Assembly (NCBI GenBank): GCA_025642065.1
Contig: JAODUP010000129.1
Span: 436,501-500,500, forward strand
Source: Paralvinella palmiformis
Lineage: Eukaryota; Annelida; Polychaeta; Terebellida; Alvinellidae
Length of the DNA: 64,000 nucleotides
Direction: 5' to 3'
Shown: in pieces, positions 24,281 through 37,555 of the stretch
Position numbering within the stretch: the first letter of the stretch is position 1
Layout of the letters: each line of letters starts with the position of its first letter
Notes under the pieces: model-generated
Told to the model about the DNA's origin: nothing
Seen by the model: the letters and a program-made list of their open reading frames with translations, nothing else
Database searches by the model: none
Translations under genes and position numbers: made by a program

Positions 24281-24954
24281 AAATTAATAACATATTGGTA
24301 AAGGTATCTTTCAATCAGATGGTGATGCTCTTTTGATACATCCTTTTTCTTAAACTCTGGATTTTGACAATTAAGGATCAATTTCAATATGAAATTACGC
24401 TTTTTATGAATAAATGTAGGCAGAACAAACTACCTCTTTCTTTTGATAAAGTTTTTAGTTATACTCATGATGACCATGGTAAACTGACAACCAGACTATC
24501 AAATCAGCTATAATATTATAGTCAAAGGTGTGACTCTGCCTTTGCTAGAAAATTACCTTTATTTGAAATTAATTAATTAATTTGGGAGAGGGGGGGTAGG
24601 GGAATGAGGGAGACAGCAATACCCAGTAGCTATCCTGGTCCATTCAATTTGCATTGTATCAAAAATGTTACTATATTATAATTACTTGTGCCACTTGTTA
24701 AATGCGAACTAAATAAATCTAATCTCATTCATTTCTCATTATCCTGTCTGACAAGGAGTAATTTAGCTGTTTATATCCACTGACAATTAATGGTGAGCTC
24801 TTCAGGCTTCAAGTCTCATAATTACCATCCAAAGTTTGATTAATCAATCTTCATTCAGGAGGGTACTCTGACGATAGAAGTATCTCTGTGTCATCGTATC
24901 AAATTCCAGTATTTCACGTGTCTGTGGGATGTTTGATCTGGTTGTCTGACTTCC

Positions 24955-25035
24955 ACGGGGAATTATACTCCTCACCTGCGTACTCCAAACATGGCCAGCA
25001 CTGAGGATAAGCAAAAGATTCACTCACTCACTCAC
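24955..25035 (+). mobile_element. SINE family B, 3' fragment
   Basis: Only the 3' motif GGCCAGCACTGAGGATAAGC and the CACTCACTCACTCAC tail remain. Confidence 0.45.
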
Positions 25036-26394
25036 TTACTTACCCACTAAGTCTCCAGTGAACTATAAGTGGGTGTACTCTCAGGAATTAACATGTGTAA
25101 ATTTATGTCAAAAGTTTGTGTGTCAGAACTGAGAAGAATCTATATTTGTGGACTAATTGTGCTGTTACTATTACTGATACTTATAATAATACTGTCAATT
25201 AGCGGGAGCCACTCAAAGACATTGAATTGTAAAAATGCATAATAACTTATAGTATACATTGAAGTATTCAGAAGTTATAAATCAAATTACGAGTTATTTC
25301 AATATGAATTGTTATACATTCATTTCATCAGTGATCAAGTCCATAAATGCAATAAATATATATCAGAAATGTTTACTCTAAAACAAAGTTAGCCTGTATG
25401 AGATTGTATAACAATAATATTATTAATAATAATAAAATTGTGTTTGTCCTTTTCTTATTATCTGCATTCTCCACAAATCGGTCCATTCTGAGGCATATTT
25501 CAGAGAGAGATAGTGAACTCTGTTTTTCACTAATCTACGAGTTATGTTTAATCTAAGTGTTTACAACCATATTTCCATTATCAATAGTAATGTTACTAGT
25601 ATTGCCATTATGAGTGATAATGGCTGATGGAGCCATCAGTAGCTGCTGACAGTAGGAGTAACAGTAACAGAAGCCGTGTTCTGTGCTATTGTTATCGTTC
25701 GGTAATCACAATACTGTTGAAACACCGAATGGTTTTACGCCAGCTTCAAGTAGTAGTCGCTGTATTACGAGACTCTGGAAAGCTGGTTGCTTCTTATGAA
25801 AATTGTAACATCTCACCCGTTACCCGGAAAACACCTCATGCAAGAATGTTTGCTTTAATTAGCCACAGGTGTGTCTAATAATGGTTAGCCTGTTGCGTCA
25901 TGATGGCCCGGGGGGGGGAGAGTATCAGAGAAACAAAATTGGACCGTTATGTGATTCATGTTTTCTAGTGCCTTCAGCAATAAAAACATAAAACTGAAAA
26001 ACATGATTGTCATATAAAGTCCACAGAAAGTCCGGACCTGAAGTGTTATTATGGGATGTTAGTAGGCTGATGTCAGATGTGGCTTTGCTGATTGGTTTTT
26101 ATAACATGCTAATCTGTCTTACCTGAATGCTGTCTTAAAATCAGACAGAAGACAGCATCAGTGTCTGGGCTGATCGGTCTTTCTCATGCCTGTGTGACAG
26201 GGCCTTTATTGGTAGTTTGTTGATGGGAGGGGAGGTTGTTTTTATGATAGCCGATGCTCTACTTAGCCTCATCATTCTGTGTGAACTTGGATAGGTATCA
26301 TTATTAGGTACTGTCATGGTGATAAATTATAACAACAATGATTAAACTATCTGCAGTTTCCCCAAAAGGTACTGAAACGTGCACGCGCATGTGT

Positions 26395-26520
26395 GTCTTT
26401 CTCTCTGTGTATGTGTGTCTCACTGTTGTTGTGTGTGTCTCACTGTGTGTGTCTCATTATTGTTGTGTGTGTTTTTCACTGTGCGTATGTGTGTCTCACT
26501 GTTGTTGTTGTGCGTGTGAT
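26395..26520. repeat. Degenerate GTGTGTCTCACTGTTGTT minisatellite
   Basis: GTGTCTCACTGTTGTTGTGT-type units repeat irregularly. Confidence 0.8.
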
Positions 26521-26859
26521 TGTCTGTATGATGTGCATTGTGAAATGAACACTTGACACAAAAGAGGTCACTATCTTTCCTTTGTTCACTCTCTTGTTAA
26601 AGCCACATTTCTATTATATTGTAATCATCAGGTGTTTTTTCCCTGTCTCTCTTTTCTATGAAGCAAGTCAAGTCCAAATCCACTACGAGCACAAACAAAT
26701 TGAGCCCTTTGTGTGTAATGTACTTGTTGTGTGCGACAGACACCGGCAGGCCGACAGCTGATTTGCATGAAATACTGCAAGGAATGCATAATCACTGGGA
26801 ATGGTGAACGGTGAACCAGTATTGTTATGTTATGATCAGTGTTCAAACACCGGTGGCTA

Positions 26860-26995
26860 GAGCTAAGTCTACAGCTGTGATGGCTTGAGCTCAGCTTAGA
26901 ACTGTGGCAGTTTGGGATCATATAACAGCTGTAGTAGTTTGGGGTCAGCCTACAACTATGGTGGTTTAACCTCGGCATACAGCCGTGGCAGTCGT
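26860..26995. repeat. Degenerate ~33-bp minisatellite
   Basis: Units of the form (T)GAGCTCAGCTTAGAACTGTGG / TGGGATCATATAACAGCTGT recur about four to five times with substitutions. Further CAGCTGT-containing half-units run to about 27090. The period is close to a multiple of three, so one minus-strand frame stays open with HHSCRL-type repeats. Confidence 0.65.
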
Positions 26996-28924
26996 TGAGC
27001 TCATATTACACCTGCACATGTGCGGAATAAAGCTATCTTACAGCTGTGTATGCCAACTGAACCCAGCCCCAGCTGTGTTATATTGGGCTCAGTTTGCAGT
27101 TATATTTGTAGGAAAGTTTTTTTCATATCTGTCATTTTCTGTAAAAGTTACATAATCATATATAGCAAGTAATAAATATGTACTCTCTATGGATGTTATA
27201 CACCGACATCTGTTGATAATTATCTAATAATTATACTATAATTAAAGTTCTAAGTACTTTATACTCCAGCATTGATTTACCTGTAAATATAAAGATAACG
27301 GCAATTATTATAGGTGAGAAGAATGTTTTATGGTTAAAAAAATTGTAGCCACTGGATACTAATTTGGTGGGTGGAGGTCTACCGCTACCAACATTAGGAT
27401 GAGAAGTAATATTTAATTAATTTTAAAACATTTAGGAATCATAGTCAAATGTGGACCATTTGAAGTGTGTGTGTGTGTGTGTGTGTGTGATTATTTGAAG
27501 GAGCACAACCAGTGCCATCTCTGTTCCAAAATATTACTTGTTAACATCAACAGAAACAAATTGTTACAGGTATACTTATATTGTAATTATTTATACATTA
27601 TTAGCTCATACATCAACATGACATGTTATGTTTCCCAATCCATTGTATTTATTTGAAAGCTTTTGAGATAAAAAGTGGGATATTAAACTGATTTTGTGAC
27701 CTGTTGAAATCTATGAAGTGCATGATCTGTATACGTTAAATATGACGTGCTGTTTGGCATACTGAGGAATTTCCTTGTTTTATCAAGAAAATTGGGGGGG
27801 GGGGGGTGTGAAGTTAATTCCTTTTCAGACGAGTTTGGAACAAAAGAGTAATATTTTCCTGAACTTTTGTAAATGAAACTTTATGCTTTACTGGTGTGAA
27901 ATAAATTGTATGAACATGGTTGATTATGTTTACTTGTGAGTTAAACTATTCAGCAAACAATTTTTTTATTGAGAACATTTCTGCATATTAAGTGAGTACA
28001 TGCGAGTTCATTGGAGTGTGGTATGTAAATACAATCATATCCGTGTGTGCGTACGTACGTGCGTCTCTGTGTGTATAATAGCACGCACACGCAGATGCAC
28101 CTGTATCCCCCAGACTTGGGCTCGTTTCAGACATACATGTAAGCCCTGACAACCGCACCCATTCACCCTTCCCCCCCCCCCAAAAAGTGCCTGTTCCACC
28201 TTTTGTATATGATATAGGTACACTACAACCGTCCAACATCCTCCCACCCCCTCGATGTAGCTTACTGTCACACATTACTTATAAATCAAGCTTTGGGGTC
28301 CATCCTCAATGCTGAAGCAGACAAAGGGATTGTGTCTTGTCACTTCCACAATAGAGCATCCAGACTTAAATGGAGAGACCCAAACTGCAAATATTTTGAC
28401 ATATGATCATTAATCATGAATTATGTGTGTGTGGGGGGGGAGGACTGCTGTCTCACTCTCTCTCATTGCCATTTCATGCTGTCAGCTGAGCTCTGTGGTT
28501 CTTGTCAGCTGACTGACAACTGATTTCTTTGTTGCATGACATAAATTACAGTTAGTCATTATGTTCTGAGTATCATCTACCTGTTTCTATACAAGCACTA
28601 CTATGTATCATTCAGATGATGATGATGATGATTATTATTATTAGTTACTTTAAGGGAGCCTGACTTCGTCAGTTTGATAAGTATCTGACCAAAGACACCA
28701 AGTAAACAATCTTATTGTTAGCTTTAGTGGAACTTCCATCAACTTCTACTCGTCCTCCATGTGTCATTGGACTGGCTACTGGATCCAGATTTACGAGTGC
28801 TTTAAGAGCAGACTAAAATATAATAAAAAGAGGTGAAATTAAATGGCCATTTTATATCGGTATGTCACTCAACCTACAGAACAGTTTTGATTTACTGAGT
28901 AATCTCTGTTTGTTGGATATTTTT

Positions 28925-29058
28925 ATCCAGGGAGTTCACTCTCTGAGGTCTGAGGCATATTTCCCGAGTGTGATCAGCGCCAAGGATACACAACTCACTC
29001 ACTCACTCACTCACTCACTCACTCACTCACTCACTCACTCACTCACTCACTCACTCAC
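28925..29058 (+). mobile_element. SINE family B 3' end with long (CTCA)n tail
   Basis: GATCAGCGCCAAGGATACAC, the family 3' motif, leads into about 70 bases of uninterrupted CTCA repeats (28989-29058). The tail appears to have expanded into a microsatellite. Confidence 0.55.
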
Positions 29059-29333
29059 TATATTGCGCTTTATTCTACCTCAATCGTGCACACCATGAAT
29101 TAGCTGGTAGCGTAATTAACAACATACCACTGTTACCAGACCTGTGATAAAAAACTTGATTTGCCCAAGACTAGATACTCCTGTGGGGACTGAGGAGTTG
29201 AAGAAGTGTTAACATCTGCGGATAAATGTAGCTGGGAGAGTAGAAAAAAAGTATAGTAATACATGTCTATGTGATGTTTCCAAAAAAGTAAACAATATTT
29301 TTAAATACATTAATTAAAACAGGAGACTGGCAG

Positions 29334-29335
<2 letters not shown>

Positions 29336-29370
<35 letters not shown>

Positions 29371-29457
29371 AGTCTGACAAGAAACAACAAACTTTTAAAT
29401 TAATTAATAACTCAGTTTCAAACTATTCATCAATGTCATGCTGAAAACGTCCATGTC

Positions 29458-29493
<36 letters not shown>

Positions 29494-29515
29494 AATAGAG
29501 AGAGAGAGAGAGACA
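29336..29515. repeat. Two (AT)n tracts and a (GA)n tract
   Basis: AT at 29336-29365 and 29462-29490, then GA at 29498-29515. Confidence 0.9.
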
Positions 29516-30155
29516 GAAAGCACACACAACGGGTAGCCCGGTAGCTGGTTTCATTGGGATTCATGATAATCCAATGGCTTAGTTCAAACGACTGTAGCTG
29601 GCGTATTGATAAAAGCCAGGAGCATGGTAAATGAACCAGGACTCCGGCGTGTCAGGTTCAGTACTCTTAGATCCAGCACTGGCTGTGCTAGCGGTCGGCG
29701 GTGTGGGTGGAAGATGTGGCTTGGTCTGTTCCTAAAAATACTCTGAAGGTTAATCCAGATGAGCTGAGTCCCTCCGTCTCGGGGATATGTTGGAAATATA
29801 TCATTCTTGTTGTTTAATTGACCAGAAGAATAATAATAAAAGTTGGCAAGTTTGCGGTGTTTATATATGCCCCCCCCCCCTCGTCACACGCACAGTGAAT
29901 ACTGTTTTAAGTTTTTCTATTTATTTTTTAAATTATAATATTGTGGTATAATTTTATATGGCAGTTTTGAAATACATATTTTATTTCATATTCAGTCAAT
30001 TATCGACACACTTATAACTTATATGAAAAGTGAATGGACTGGGTTCCGCAAACTGATGAATAACCCAAATCTGTTATAAATACCTCTAGGTTTATGTATG
30101 TGTAGGTTTATTTATATGTATGTTTAGTTCTTGGTACTTTTGAGCCAGTGTCGTC

Positions 30156-30174
30156 ACACACACACGCGCGCGCG

Positions 30175-30211
<37 letters not shown>
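30156..30211. repeat. (AC)n with CGCG core
   Basis: ACACAC, CGCGCGCG and a long AC run; Z-DNA-prone alternating purine-pyrimidine sequence. Confidence 0.9.
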
Positions 30212-30215
<4 letters not shown>

Positions 30216-30224
30216 TTGGTAGCT

Positions 30225-30300
30225 TTTGTTTATTTGTTTCATCAAGTTATTTCTTTATTTGTTTATTTGTTTCATCAAGTTATTTCTTTATTTGTTTATT
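30225..30300. repeat. 33-bp tandem repeat, 2.3 copies
   Basis: TTTGTTTATTTGTTTCATCA plus AGTTATTTCTTTA repeats exactly, starting at 30225, 30258 and 30291 (third partial). Confidence 0.95.
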
Positions 30301-30549
30301 TAACATCTACCTATAAACTGCTATATTATTGTACTGCTCGTACTTTCTTGACGCGCGAGAGAGAAAGGTCATTGAGTTTATTATTTTCTACAGCAGTCTA
30401 CGTTATAATTTTTATTACTTCTATAACACTTTATTTATTGGCAAACTGAAGAAATATATCTTTTCATAAAACATACAATTATTATCTAATATCTATTTGG
30501 TTTATGATGTACGTATGTTATATATGGTATATTTAAAACACAATTAGCT

Positions 30550-30558
30550 GTTCTCTCT

Positions 30559-30593
<35 letters not shown>

Positions 30594-30645
30594 TGTGTGT
30601 GTTATTATACAGGTTTGGGCACAAGTTTTCGTAATGTTATATATA

Positions 30646-30740
<95 letters not shown>
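30550..30740. repeat. CT/GT and long (AT)n compound microsatellite
   Basis: CT, GT, then about 100 bases of AT broken once by a short CACATA. Confidence 0.95.
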
Positions 30741-30744
<4 letters not shown>

Positions 30745-30820
30745 TAATAAAATCTATAATTTTGCAGCAATAGCAGATATTTCACTTACCCAATTAGCAT
30801 GAATAGTTTCGGTTTTTACA

Positions 30821-30873
30821 GCACACACACCACATACATACACGCGCGCGCGCGCGCACACACACACACACAC
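30821..30873. repeat. (AC)n-(GC)n-(AC)n microsatellite
   Basis: A CGCGCGCGCGCGC core is flanked by AC. Confidence 0.9.
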
Positions 30874-31639
30874 ATCAGCTGTAGCTGATAAATGACATCA
30901 CATAAACACATCAGTCGTGACGTCAGATTTAGCCATTGTAAACAAACATCATTGATACGGGCGTCATTGATGTGAAAAGCTTACTGATACAAATATATTA
31001 CTATGTTATACAATGTGTTTAAATAGTATATCACATTACAGTACTGGAGGGACTAACATGTGTATGTGTGTGTTTGGGGGGGGGGAGATGTGGGAGCACT
31101 TTGTTATGTATAGGTATCCCGACTTCATCTGGACGGGTATATGATCTGATGGGCAACTAGAAATTGAACAAGACTAATGAATAAGTTCTCAGTAATGGTG
31201 TTTAAAAATAATTTGGAGTGAGCGGAGATAATTTGTGTGAGTTAGTTTTCGTTGATTATTGGGCAAAAATTAATATTCGGCGAATTGAAGATGGTCGTCC
31301 ACTTTTTAATTTAGGTTAATTCGCAATATGCTAGGAATCCTTATCAAAAGAATGCCATCCATGTCAGAAAGCCGGCAGTTAATTTATCATTATCAACATA
31401 ATGTTATCTGGATTTCTGGTCTGTCTATCTCTGGATCTGTGGCCCATCTATCTGCGGATCCAGCCCCTGAACAAGGCATAATTTAGATTACTCAGTTCAG
31501 ATGTTCCTCTGACATCTAGGTGATAAGAATCCACATTTAGACTGAAGCCCACTGCTGTTGGGCAGTTTTTGTGCAATGGAATTTTTTCAATTTTCATAAT
31601 GGATATCTCACTCTGTGTGTGTGTGTTGTTCTGTGTGTC

Positions 31640-31775
31640 TACTAACTGGTAGCGCATTTGAGCCACCTGAGTTCAAGTCCCGGTCTGGCTATGTCTGAAA
31701 GATGTTTCATCTCTCATTACCTTTGTAGGTCGTTCGGCCCATTTAGCTTACATAAAAGTGGCCGTAAACCGGCAA

Positions 31776-31777
<2 letters not shown>
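31640..31777 (+). mobile_element. SINE family A, internally deleted head
   Basis: A-box remnant CTAACTGGTAGCG runs almost directly into CACCTGAGTTCAAGTCC, so the anticodon-arm region is shortened. The body and the CATTTAGCTTACATAAAAGT end are kept. A CT microsatellite follows immediately. Confidence 0.75.
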
Positions 31778-31811
<34 letters not shown>

Positions 31812-32273
31812 TGTGTGTTATAACTTATTTGTGATCACGACAATGATCTTATGAAAAAATTACTGTGAGGATAAATGGCACAGAGATGTTCTGATTGTGG
31901 CTGTTTCTAAGAGTATCCGGTAGCGGTACCAGTTCGACATCGATGATCTAAGTGTTAATTTGTCAGTAGCCATTCAGGAGTCTTTAAACGCGAGCGAGGA
32001 GAGGTCAGTTTAACGTGGATTATAATTGTTCAGAAGAGAAGGTTGTAGAGGGATTGAAAACAAACGGGGGGGGGGGGGGGTATTATTACATGGATGGCTT
32101 TTGTAACACTTGTAAACCGAGTTGTTTTAACTAATTAATATCGTAGTTAGCGCTAAATATCTAATGTGGTAATATGGATAATATGACGTCATTATTTATG
32201 ATAAAGTCATTATGGCATTTATTATAAAACCGAGCTGTTATGACATAAAGATACCAATATAATTCTCAGCAGC

Positions 32274-32330
32274 TCTCTCTCACACACACACACACACACA
32301 CGCGCGCGCGCGCACACACACACACACATT
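32274..32330. repeat. CT/AC/GC compound microsatellite
   Basis: CTCTCT, AC run, CGCGCGCGCG and AC run. Confidence 0.9.
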
Positions 32331-32830
32331 ATAACATTATCTGTTATGTGATTCTCTCTCTTTCTCTCTATCTCTCTCTATCTTATGTCAAAAATATCTT
32401 GCCTGAAGGAAAACTTTTAATATTAGTCTCTCGACATCATCTGCGCTATATCATTAAATTGCAGTTTTGCGCAAAACATCCAACAACAGAGCGAGAACGA
32501 GGGAGCGATTTATTTTCGGATTATTCAACTGAACCATTAAATGTGTAGATTGTGTTTGAAATAAAACAACAGAATTAGGCCGTTTGGATTTTAAGTATCG
32601 CAGTTTTCTATCAGATTGAGAAGTGATTTTCACAGCAGAACTCTCAACAGCATCTCTCTCTTTTTTAACTCGTTGCGAAGGTTTAGAAAGACGAATACCG
32701 GGCCGTGATTTCTTAAGCTTTTAACCGCAGACTGAAATAGCGTGATTTATTGTTCGATGAATATTCCGAAGACGACTGAAGCCGAAATTTTCAATGTTCA
32801 TCGCTAAATTCTATCTGGAAGGGGAATCTG

Positions 32831-33055
32831 TTGGGAGCGAGTTCCATTCGTGAACAGTTTTTCTTGTATTTCGGGATGTTTTTCATCGTATGCTTTATAT
32901 CTATCCGGCAGACAAGATTTGCTAAATTTAAGTCCGTTGCAACATTGACAGCTGTAATCTTGTTTACCTTCAACAAGGCAGCTGTTATGGGAAATATGGC
33001 CACTCAACGCTGTAATACCGCAGTTTCCCTTAGTCATCCAGTATATTGCCGTTAA
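32831..33055 (+). CDS. 74-codon ORF in the same CpG-rich block, unidentified
   Basis: The frame includes ATG GGT-like and internal ATG starts; MFFIVCFISIRQTRFAKF is the hydrophobic part. It ends 45 bases before the 102-codon ORF. It may be an upstream ORF of the same transcript or simply open by chance. Confidence 0.12.
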   Translation: MGASSIREQFFLYFGMFFIVCFISIRQTRFAKFKSVATLTAVILFTFNKAAVMGNMATQRCNTAVSLSHPVYCR

Positions 33056-33100
33056 TGAACGGGTTCATATTGTGACCTGGATTATCAATGTTACTACTAG

Positions 33101-33409
33101 ATGAACCCAGTCAGACAGAGCCGCATACCTGGACAACGTATGTACCAACCGTCTGGAATTAAACAATTGTTCTTCGCTTTTACAACGGGAATTACGGTTC
33201 TTTTTTTAGCTGATGTCGTCGTGGTAAATGGTTCTCGGGAAAACAAACATGAAGTTTCGGCTGTCAGCCGTCCCCACAAGAACGGAGAAAAGTTTGTAGA
33301 AAGCCGTCCCAATCTGATGGATTACGCATCATTCGCCGTCAAACTAGAACGTTATGGCCGCTGGTCTCTGTACGTCTGTAATATACATCTGGCGCTAGAC
33401 AGGAAGTGA
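33101..33409 (+). CDS. 102-codon ORF with hydrophobic N-terminal segment, unidentified
   Basis: The frame opens MNPVRQSRIPGQRMYQPSG and runs into a hydrophobic stretch (LFFAFTTGITVLFLADVVVV, about residues 23-42) followed by NGS. That could be a signal peptide, cleaved near Gly44 if translation began at Met14, or a signal anchor. The rest is polar and basic (RENKHEV..., ...ASFAVKLERYGRW). An AATAAA lies about 110 bases after the stop (near 33521) and is followed by T/G-rich sequence, as in a poly(A) site. The block is CpG-richer than its surroundings. No family recognised; it may be chance. Confidence 0.25.
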   Translation: MNPVRQSRIPGQRMYQPSGIKQLFFAFTTGITVLFLADVVVVNGSRENKHEVSAVSRPHKNGEKFVESRPNLMDYASFAVKLERYGRWSLYVCNIHLALDRK

Positions 33410-34967
33410 ACTCCTTCTCCGGATTGGGAAAACACTTCCTGAGCCATGGAATGGACGATGTAAACAAAGGGAGGTTGATGTAATGGCTGTCTGGGTCAGA
33501 TCGCTGTTTCACAGTTTAATAAATACCATTGTTTTTGGGCCGGTGTTTATAAACTGTCGTCTGCTAAGATTTTATCAGTTTATCTGCAAAGTTAAAGACG
33601 TATCATGCCTGAATGTGAATAATTTATTACGTTTTTGTACAGTGTTCACAGCATAACTCTCGATAACCGATTGACTCTCTCCAATATGACAATCAGAAGT
33701 TTGACTGATGTAGAGTTGTTTTCTTCCATGATATGATCACACAAGCAGAGCTAACACATACGAGTATCAGTAGTTGTTACTTATTTGGTCCGTGGATATG
33801 ATGAATGTTTGAAACTCTGTCTTCCCCGTCACTTGCCTTTGTATGACCTGGAAAGTTGGAGTCAATTGTTTAATGCCCGGAGAGTAGTTGCTGCCAGATT
33901 GTTTTATGTCCAAATATTGTTTTTAACTTCCTACCTTTTTAAATCATTGATATGGCACTGTTATTTATCGTGGCCAGTCATCCAAGACGTTTTGGGCATC
34001 GAACATGTAGCTCTTAGCAGCGGGTGTGACGCACTTTACAACGAGACCACCGAAATTCAGTAGCATATACGATTTGGATATGTCCGACTTTTGATGACCT
34101 TTTCATTGCTACCCATCCATCAATAAAGACTAATAAAGCTAATGGACAAGGCAGGAAGCGAGTATAATACAACTGACCCTGGGTCAATATTACGTCCGTA
34201 AACAGCCACCGTCACATAACGTTAGTAGTTTGTTTAGCTGACGCTGTGTGGAGCTAGTATCGCCGGTCCATCCATTTGTCCTACCATCTGTCTGTCTGTT
34301 CCAGGATGTTTTGTTTTTTAAATGTCGGTGCTGCCCGTTCTGGTTTGTTGTCAGTGCAATAATGCTACTCTTCGTGTGATGTTATCGGTTGATATTTTAT
34401 TGAGATAACTTATGCTCCCTGATTAGCTTTAATGTTCACATTCCGATGATAAGAAAGGGGGATAAAATTGGATAATGACGTAGATAAATATTTACATTTG
34501 TTATTATGTCTCTTGATCAACTGAAGGTAACAACGCCACTGAACAGCTGTTACACGTCAGCAACGTTAAAAAACGGGAAGATATGTGTTACAGGATATCT
34601 CTCCGTTTACCATTTTGAGGTATTATCTCATTTCACCTTCTCTCTGGTGATGTGATATTTGAGTTGGCCTCATTAGTAGATTAGTAGAAGTTTTATTTTG
34701 TTTTAATTTTTTCCTTTCCATACAAATAAGCATAAATTAGCAGCATTACTCGTTGATCTCCTTCTAACTCATTAATACATCTGGATGCCTAATTTATCCC
34801 TTATCATTATTTCTGGTGTGAATTAAGACTAGATGAGATCAGATAAGATAACCTATATTTGTGGTCAGTATCATTCAATAACAGTAAACAGTAGTACGCA
34901 TAATAATATACTTATAATTAGTAAAAATACTATTTACTATGAGATTGATTACCTGCCAATTTATCTC

Positions 34968-35025
34968 CCTCCCTCTCTCTCTCTCCCTCTATCTCTGCGC
35001 GCGCGCGCGCGTGTGTGTGTGTGTG
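34968..35025. repeat. CT/GC/GT compound microsatellite
   Basis: CT-rich, then GCGCGCGCGCGCG, then GT. Confidence 0.9.
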
Positions 35026-35233
35026 ATGTCAATATCTGGCATCATAACTCCACAAATTCAGTTTATATCGTATTAAATTAATTAGCAAGAAGATATCATT
35101 CTGTGACGTCATTTTAACAGGATACCTGTGTTTTGTTATCAACTGTAGTTCAGATGATTCAATATTTAAATTACTGCCTTTTAGCAGCATATCTAATGGA
35201 TGTATTCTAAGAATGCATATCTCATAATATATA

Positions 35234-35380
35234 CTAGTAATTTGAGTACTACACTGCAAATGCAAACCTTCAGGTTCTGGGTTCAAATCCAACTCATACT
35301 GGTGTTTTGGCGATTTGTTTCCTGGGGCATTTGCCCCTTGGTGTGACTGGGTGTGCCCAGTGCTGAGGCTAAACAACTTA
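35234..35380 (+). mobile_element. SINE family B
   Basis: Head TTTGAGTACTACACTGCAAA, AAACCTTCAGGTTCTGGGTT and B box GGGTTCAAATCC are followed by CTCATACTGGTGTTTTGG and the 3' motif CCAGTGCTGAGGCTAAACAA. Confidence 0.65.
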
Positions 35381-36289
35381 ATTTGTGGTATATCTTTACT
35401 TATTCTGCCGGCGTATAAACATTCACAGGCCATATCATTGTGATAACATAATATTTTACAAATTGTTTTACGCTGATGATAGATGGGTATTATTGCTATG
35501 TGCTAGGAGCCGTGTCCTCTGTATTCCACGGCTAATCCAGTATGACCTAGATACATGCCTTTATACAGAGTAAAATCCAGTAGTCTATTTAGCAAAAAAA
35601 TTAGCATCACACACACACACACACACACACACACTATTAACACCTGTTGACCTCAGAATCATAATGCACCGAGTTGCCGGCCTGTGTTTGATGCCATCTT
35701 CAGATTGAGGGGAACTTCCTTTTTGACGGAATTAATCAAATATTGTTTTTTAAATGAACCATGCTTCTGAGTGACATACCACAAAGAAGTAGCACTCTCC
35801 AGTCTCAGGTTACGCCCAACTTTCAGGTTTTATCAATTGTTTACATATGACCTTCACTCACACTTGACCATGTCACTGAGAGTGAGCGGCCACTTGTGAT
35901 AAATAATACGTTTTGTATATGGCCATAAGAAACTAGTTATTATAATACGGTTATTGGCCTATATCGGCTACTTGTGCTGGTAGATGACTGACAGCTAGTG
36001 GGTGCTCGACTAAGGGGGGGGGGGGAATCGTTGCTTCATGGGGTGCCTTCAGTGATTTTTATTGGCTTATCAGTGAGATGTTGATGTATAAATGTGACCC
36101 GCTCTACAAAGGGCACATCTTCCGGCTGGAGAAAGGTCATTGTTCAACAAAAACAAACACATGCTACAGCTTTGAAGGGTCTCTGGTCAGAAAGGGGATA
36201 TTTTTGGTTGCTAGGTGTTTGCGCGCGCGCGCGCGTGTTTGAATGCGTATTCAAAATTTTGTGAGTGATTTATTTAGTTTTGGTCTGAT

Positions 36290-36400
36290 AAAACCTGGGA
36301 CATATCAATAAACATCCCACAATCATGAGTGTCTTGGTTGGACTCGAGCCCTGATCTGGAGGCTTACACCACATTTCTCTAACTACTTTGCCATTTGAAT
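36290..36400 (-). mobile_element. SINE family B, fragment
   Basis: On the minus strand: GCAAAGTAGTTAGAGAAATG, B box GGGCTCGAGTCC and TGTGGGATGTTTATTGATA; the 3' end is lost. Confidence 0.5.
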
Positions 36401-37185
36401 GTTTCACAAATACATTATAATACAAACAATGTGTGTAACAAATTAGGAAATTATATAACAGTTATGAATACAAAAAGGCCTCAAATCAAGTAATCCATTG
36501 ATAGTATTAACAGAGGTCATGTTCTTTATGACCATTTTCTGTGATTATACACAAATGCAATATTGATAATAATAATACTGATAACAAATAATGATGATAA
36601 TAATAATGAAGATTGAATAAAATGCTCTAATTTGGCAGGAGCCATTCAGGGATGTTGTACAGTGATACCCCCCCCCCCCCCATTGAATGAATGAATTTGA
36701 ATGATCAGTATTGTTTACCAATGAAAGCAGTCTTGAGCAGGTTAACTGCCGGGTGTAATCTTTACTACAAAATGATGTATACAATTAGTTGTATTGTTAG
36801 AAATTGGTCTCTTATTATAACAATATAAAATACAAAACAAGGTGGAGTTGTAAGTGATGTTTCGTATTAATAATAACAGTATAATTTATGACTATATTTA
36901 TCTCGGCAAATCTTAGTTTATCTTCTTCACAGTTTAAGCTAATGAGTTACCAGTTTCTTAAAGTAAAATCAATGCCAATTATGTGGTGTCTTATTTTCCA
37001 TAAAATATAGCAAACAGTTTAATTTATTTCCCTTTAGGCGCTAACGAAATACAGACCGTTTGTAAAAATGAAAAGAAAACCCAGAAAAAGACCAGATGCA
37101 TTAAAACATGTTACACAATGTTCACATTAGTTATCTTAACTTTTGCAAATCACCAGTTTGCTGTGTTTATAATAGTGAGTCACTA

Positions 37186-37203
37186 GGTGCTGCCACCTTG
37201 TGG
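37186..37203 (-). promoter_or_regulatory. CTCF-like motif
   Basis: The minus strand reads TCCACAAGGTGGCAGCACC. It fits the animal CTCF core CCASYAGRKGGCR with one mismatch (A at Y) and the GC(C/A) extension. It sits just upstream of two SINEs. Confidence 0.4.
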
Positions 37204-37257
37204 ATAACGAAAACATCGCGGGGTTTGTGCCATCGGCACACAGGTGTGGGGCGTTCT

Positions 37258-37380
37258 GATTGTGCTGCAGTGTGATGCAAAACTCCGGGTTATGGGTTCG
37301 AATCCGGCTCACAACTATGTTTGAGGGATGTTTTTCTGTATTCCCAGTTTTGACCAGCACCTGACCTGAGCATAAAGATG
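37258..37380 (+). mobile_element. SINE family B
   Basis: Head with GCAAAACTCCGGGTTATGGG and a perfect B box GGTTCGAATCC, then CTCACAACTATGTTTGAGGG and GACCAGCACCTGACCTGAGC. It lies directly beside a CTCF-like motif and about 180 bases before a family A copy. Confidence 0.65.
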
Positions 37381-37555
37381 TTTATTTATTTGATGGCGTG
37401 TTACCTTTACGAAGATGGTTGGGATGATGATTCATCCTGCGATCGGTTTACTGTGTAGTTTCCAAGAGGCACCCAACAATGATATAAATGAGATGATTGG
37501 CTTTTGCATGGTTAGACCTAGTCTAGTGGCTTATTAAACAAAAATCTCTCTCCAT

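Noticed and set aside
28989..29058. CRISPR-like or satellite array
   Set aside because: It is a pure tetranucleotide tail of a SINE with no spacers.
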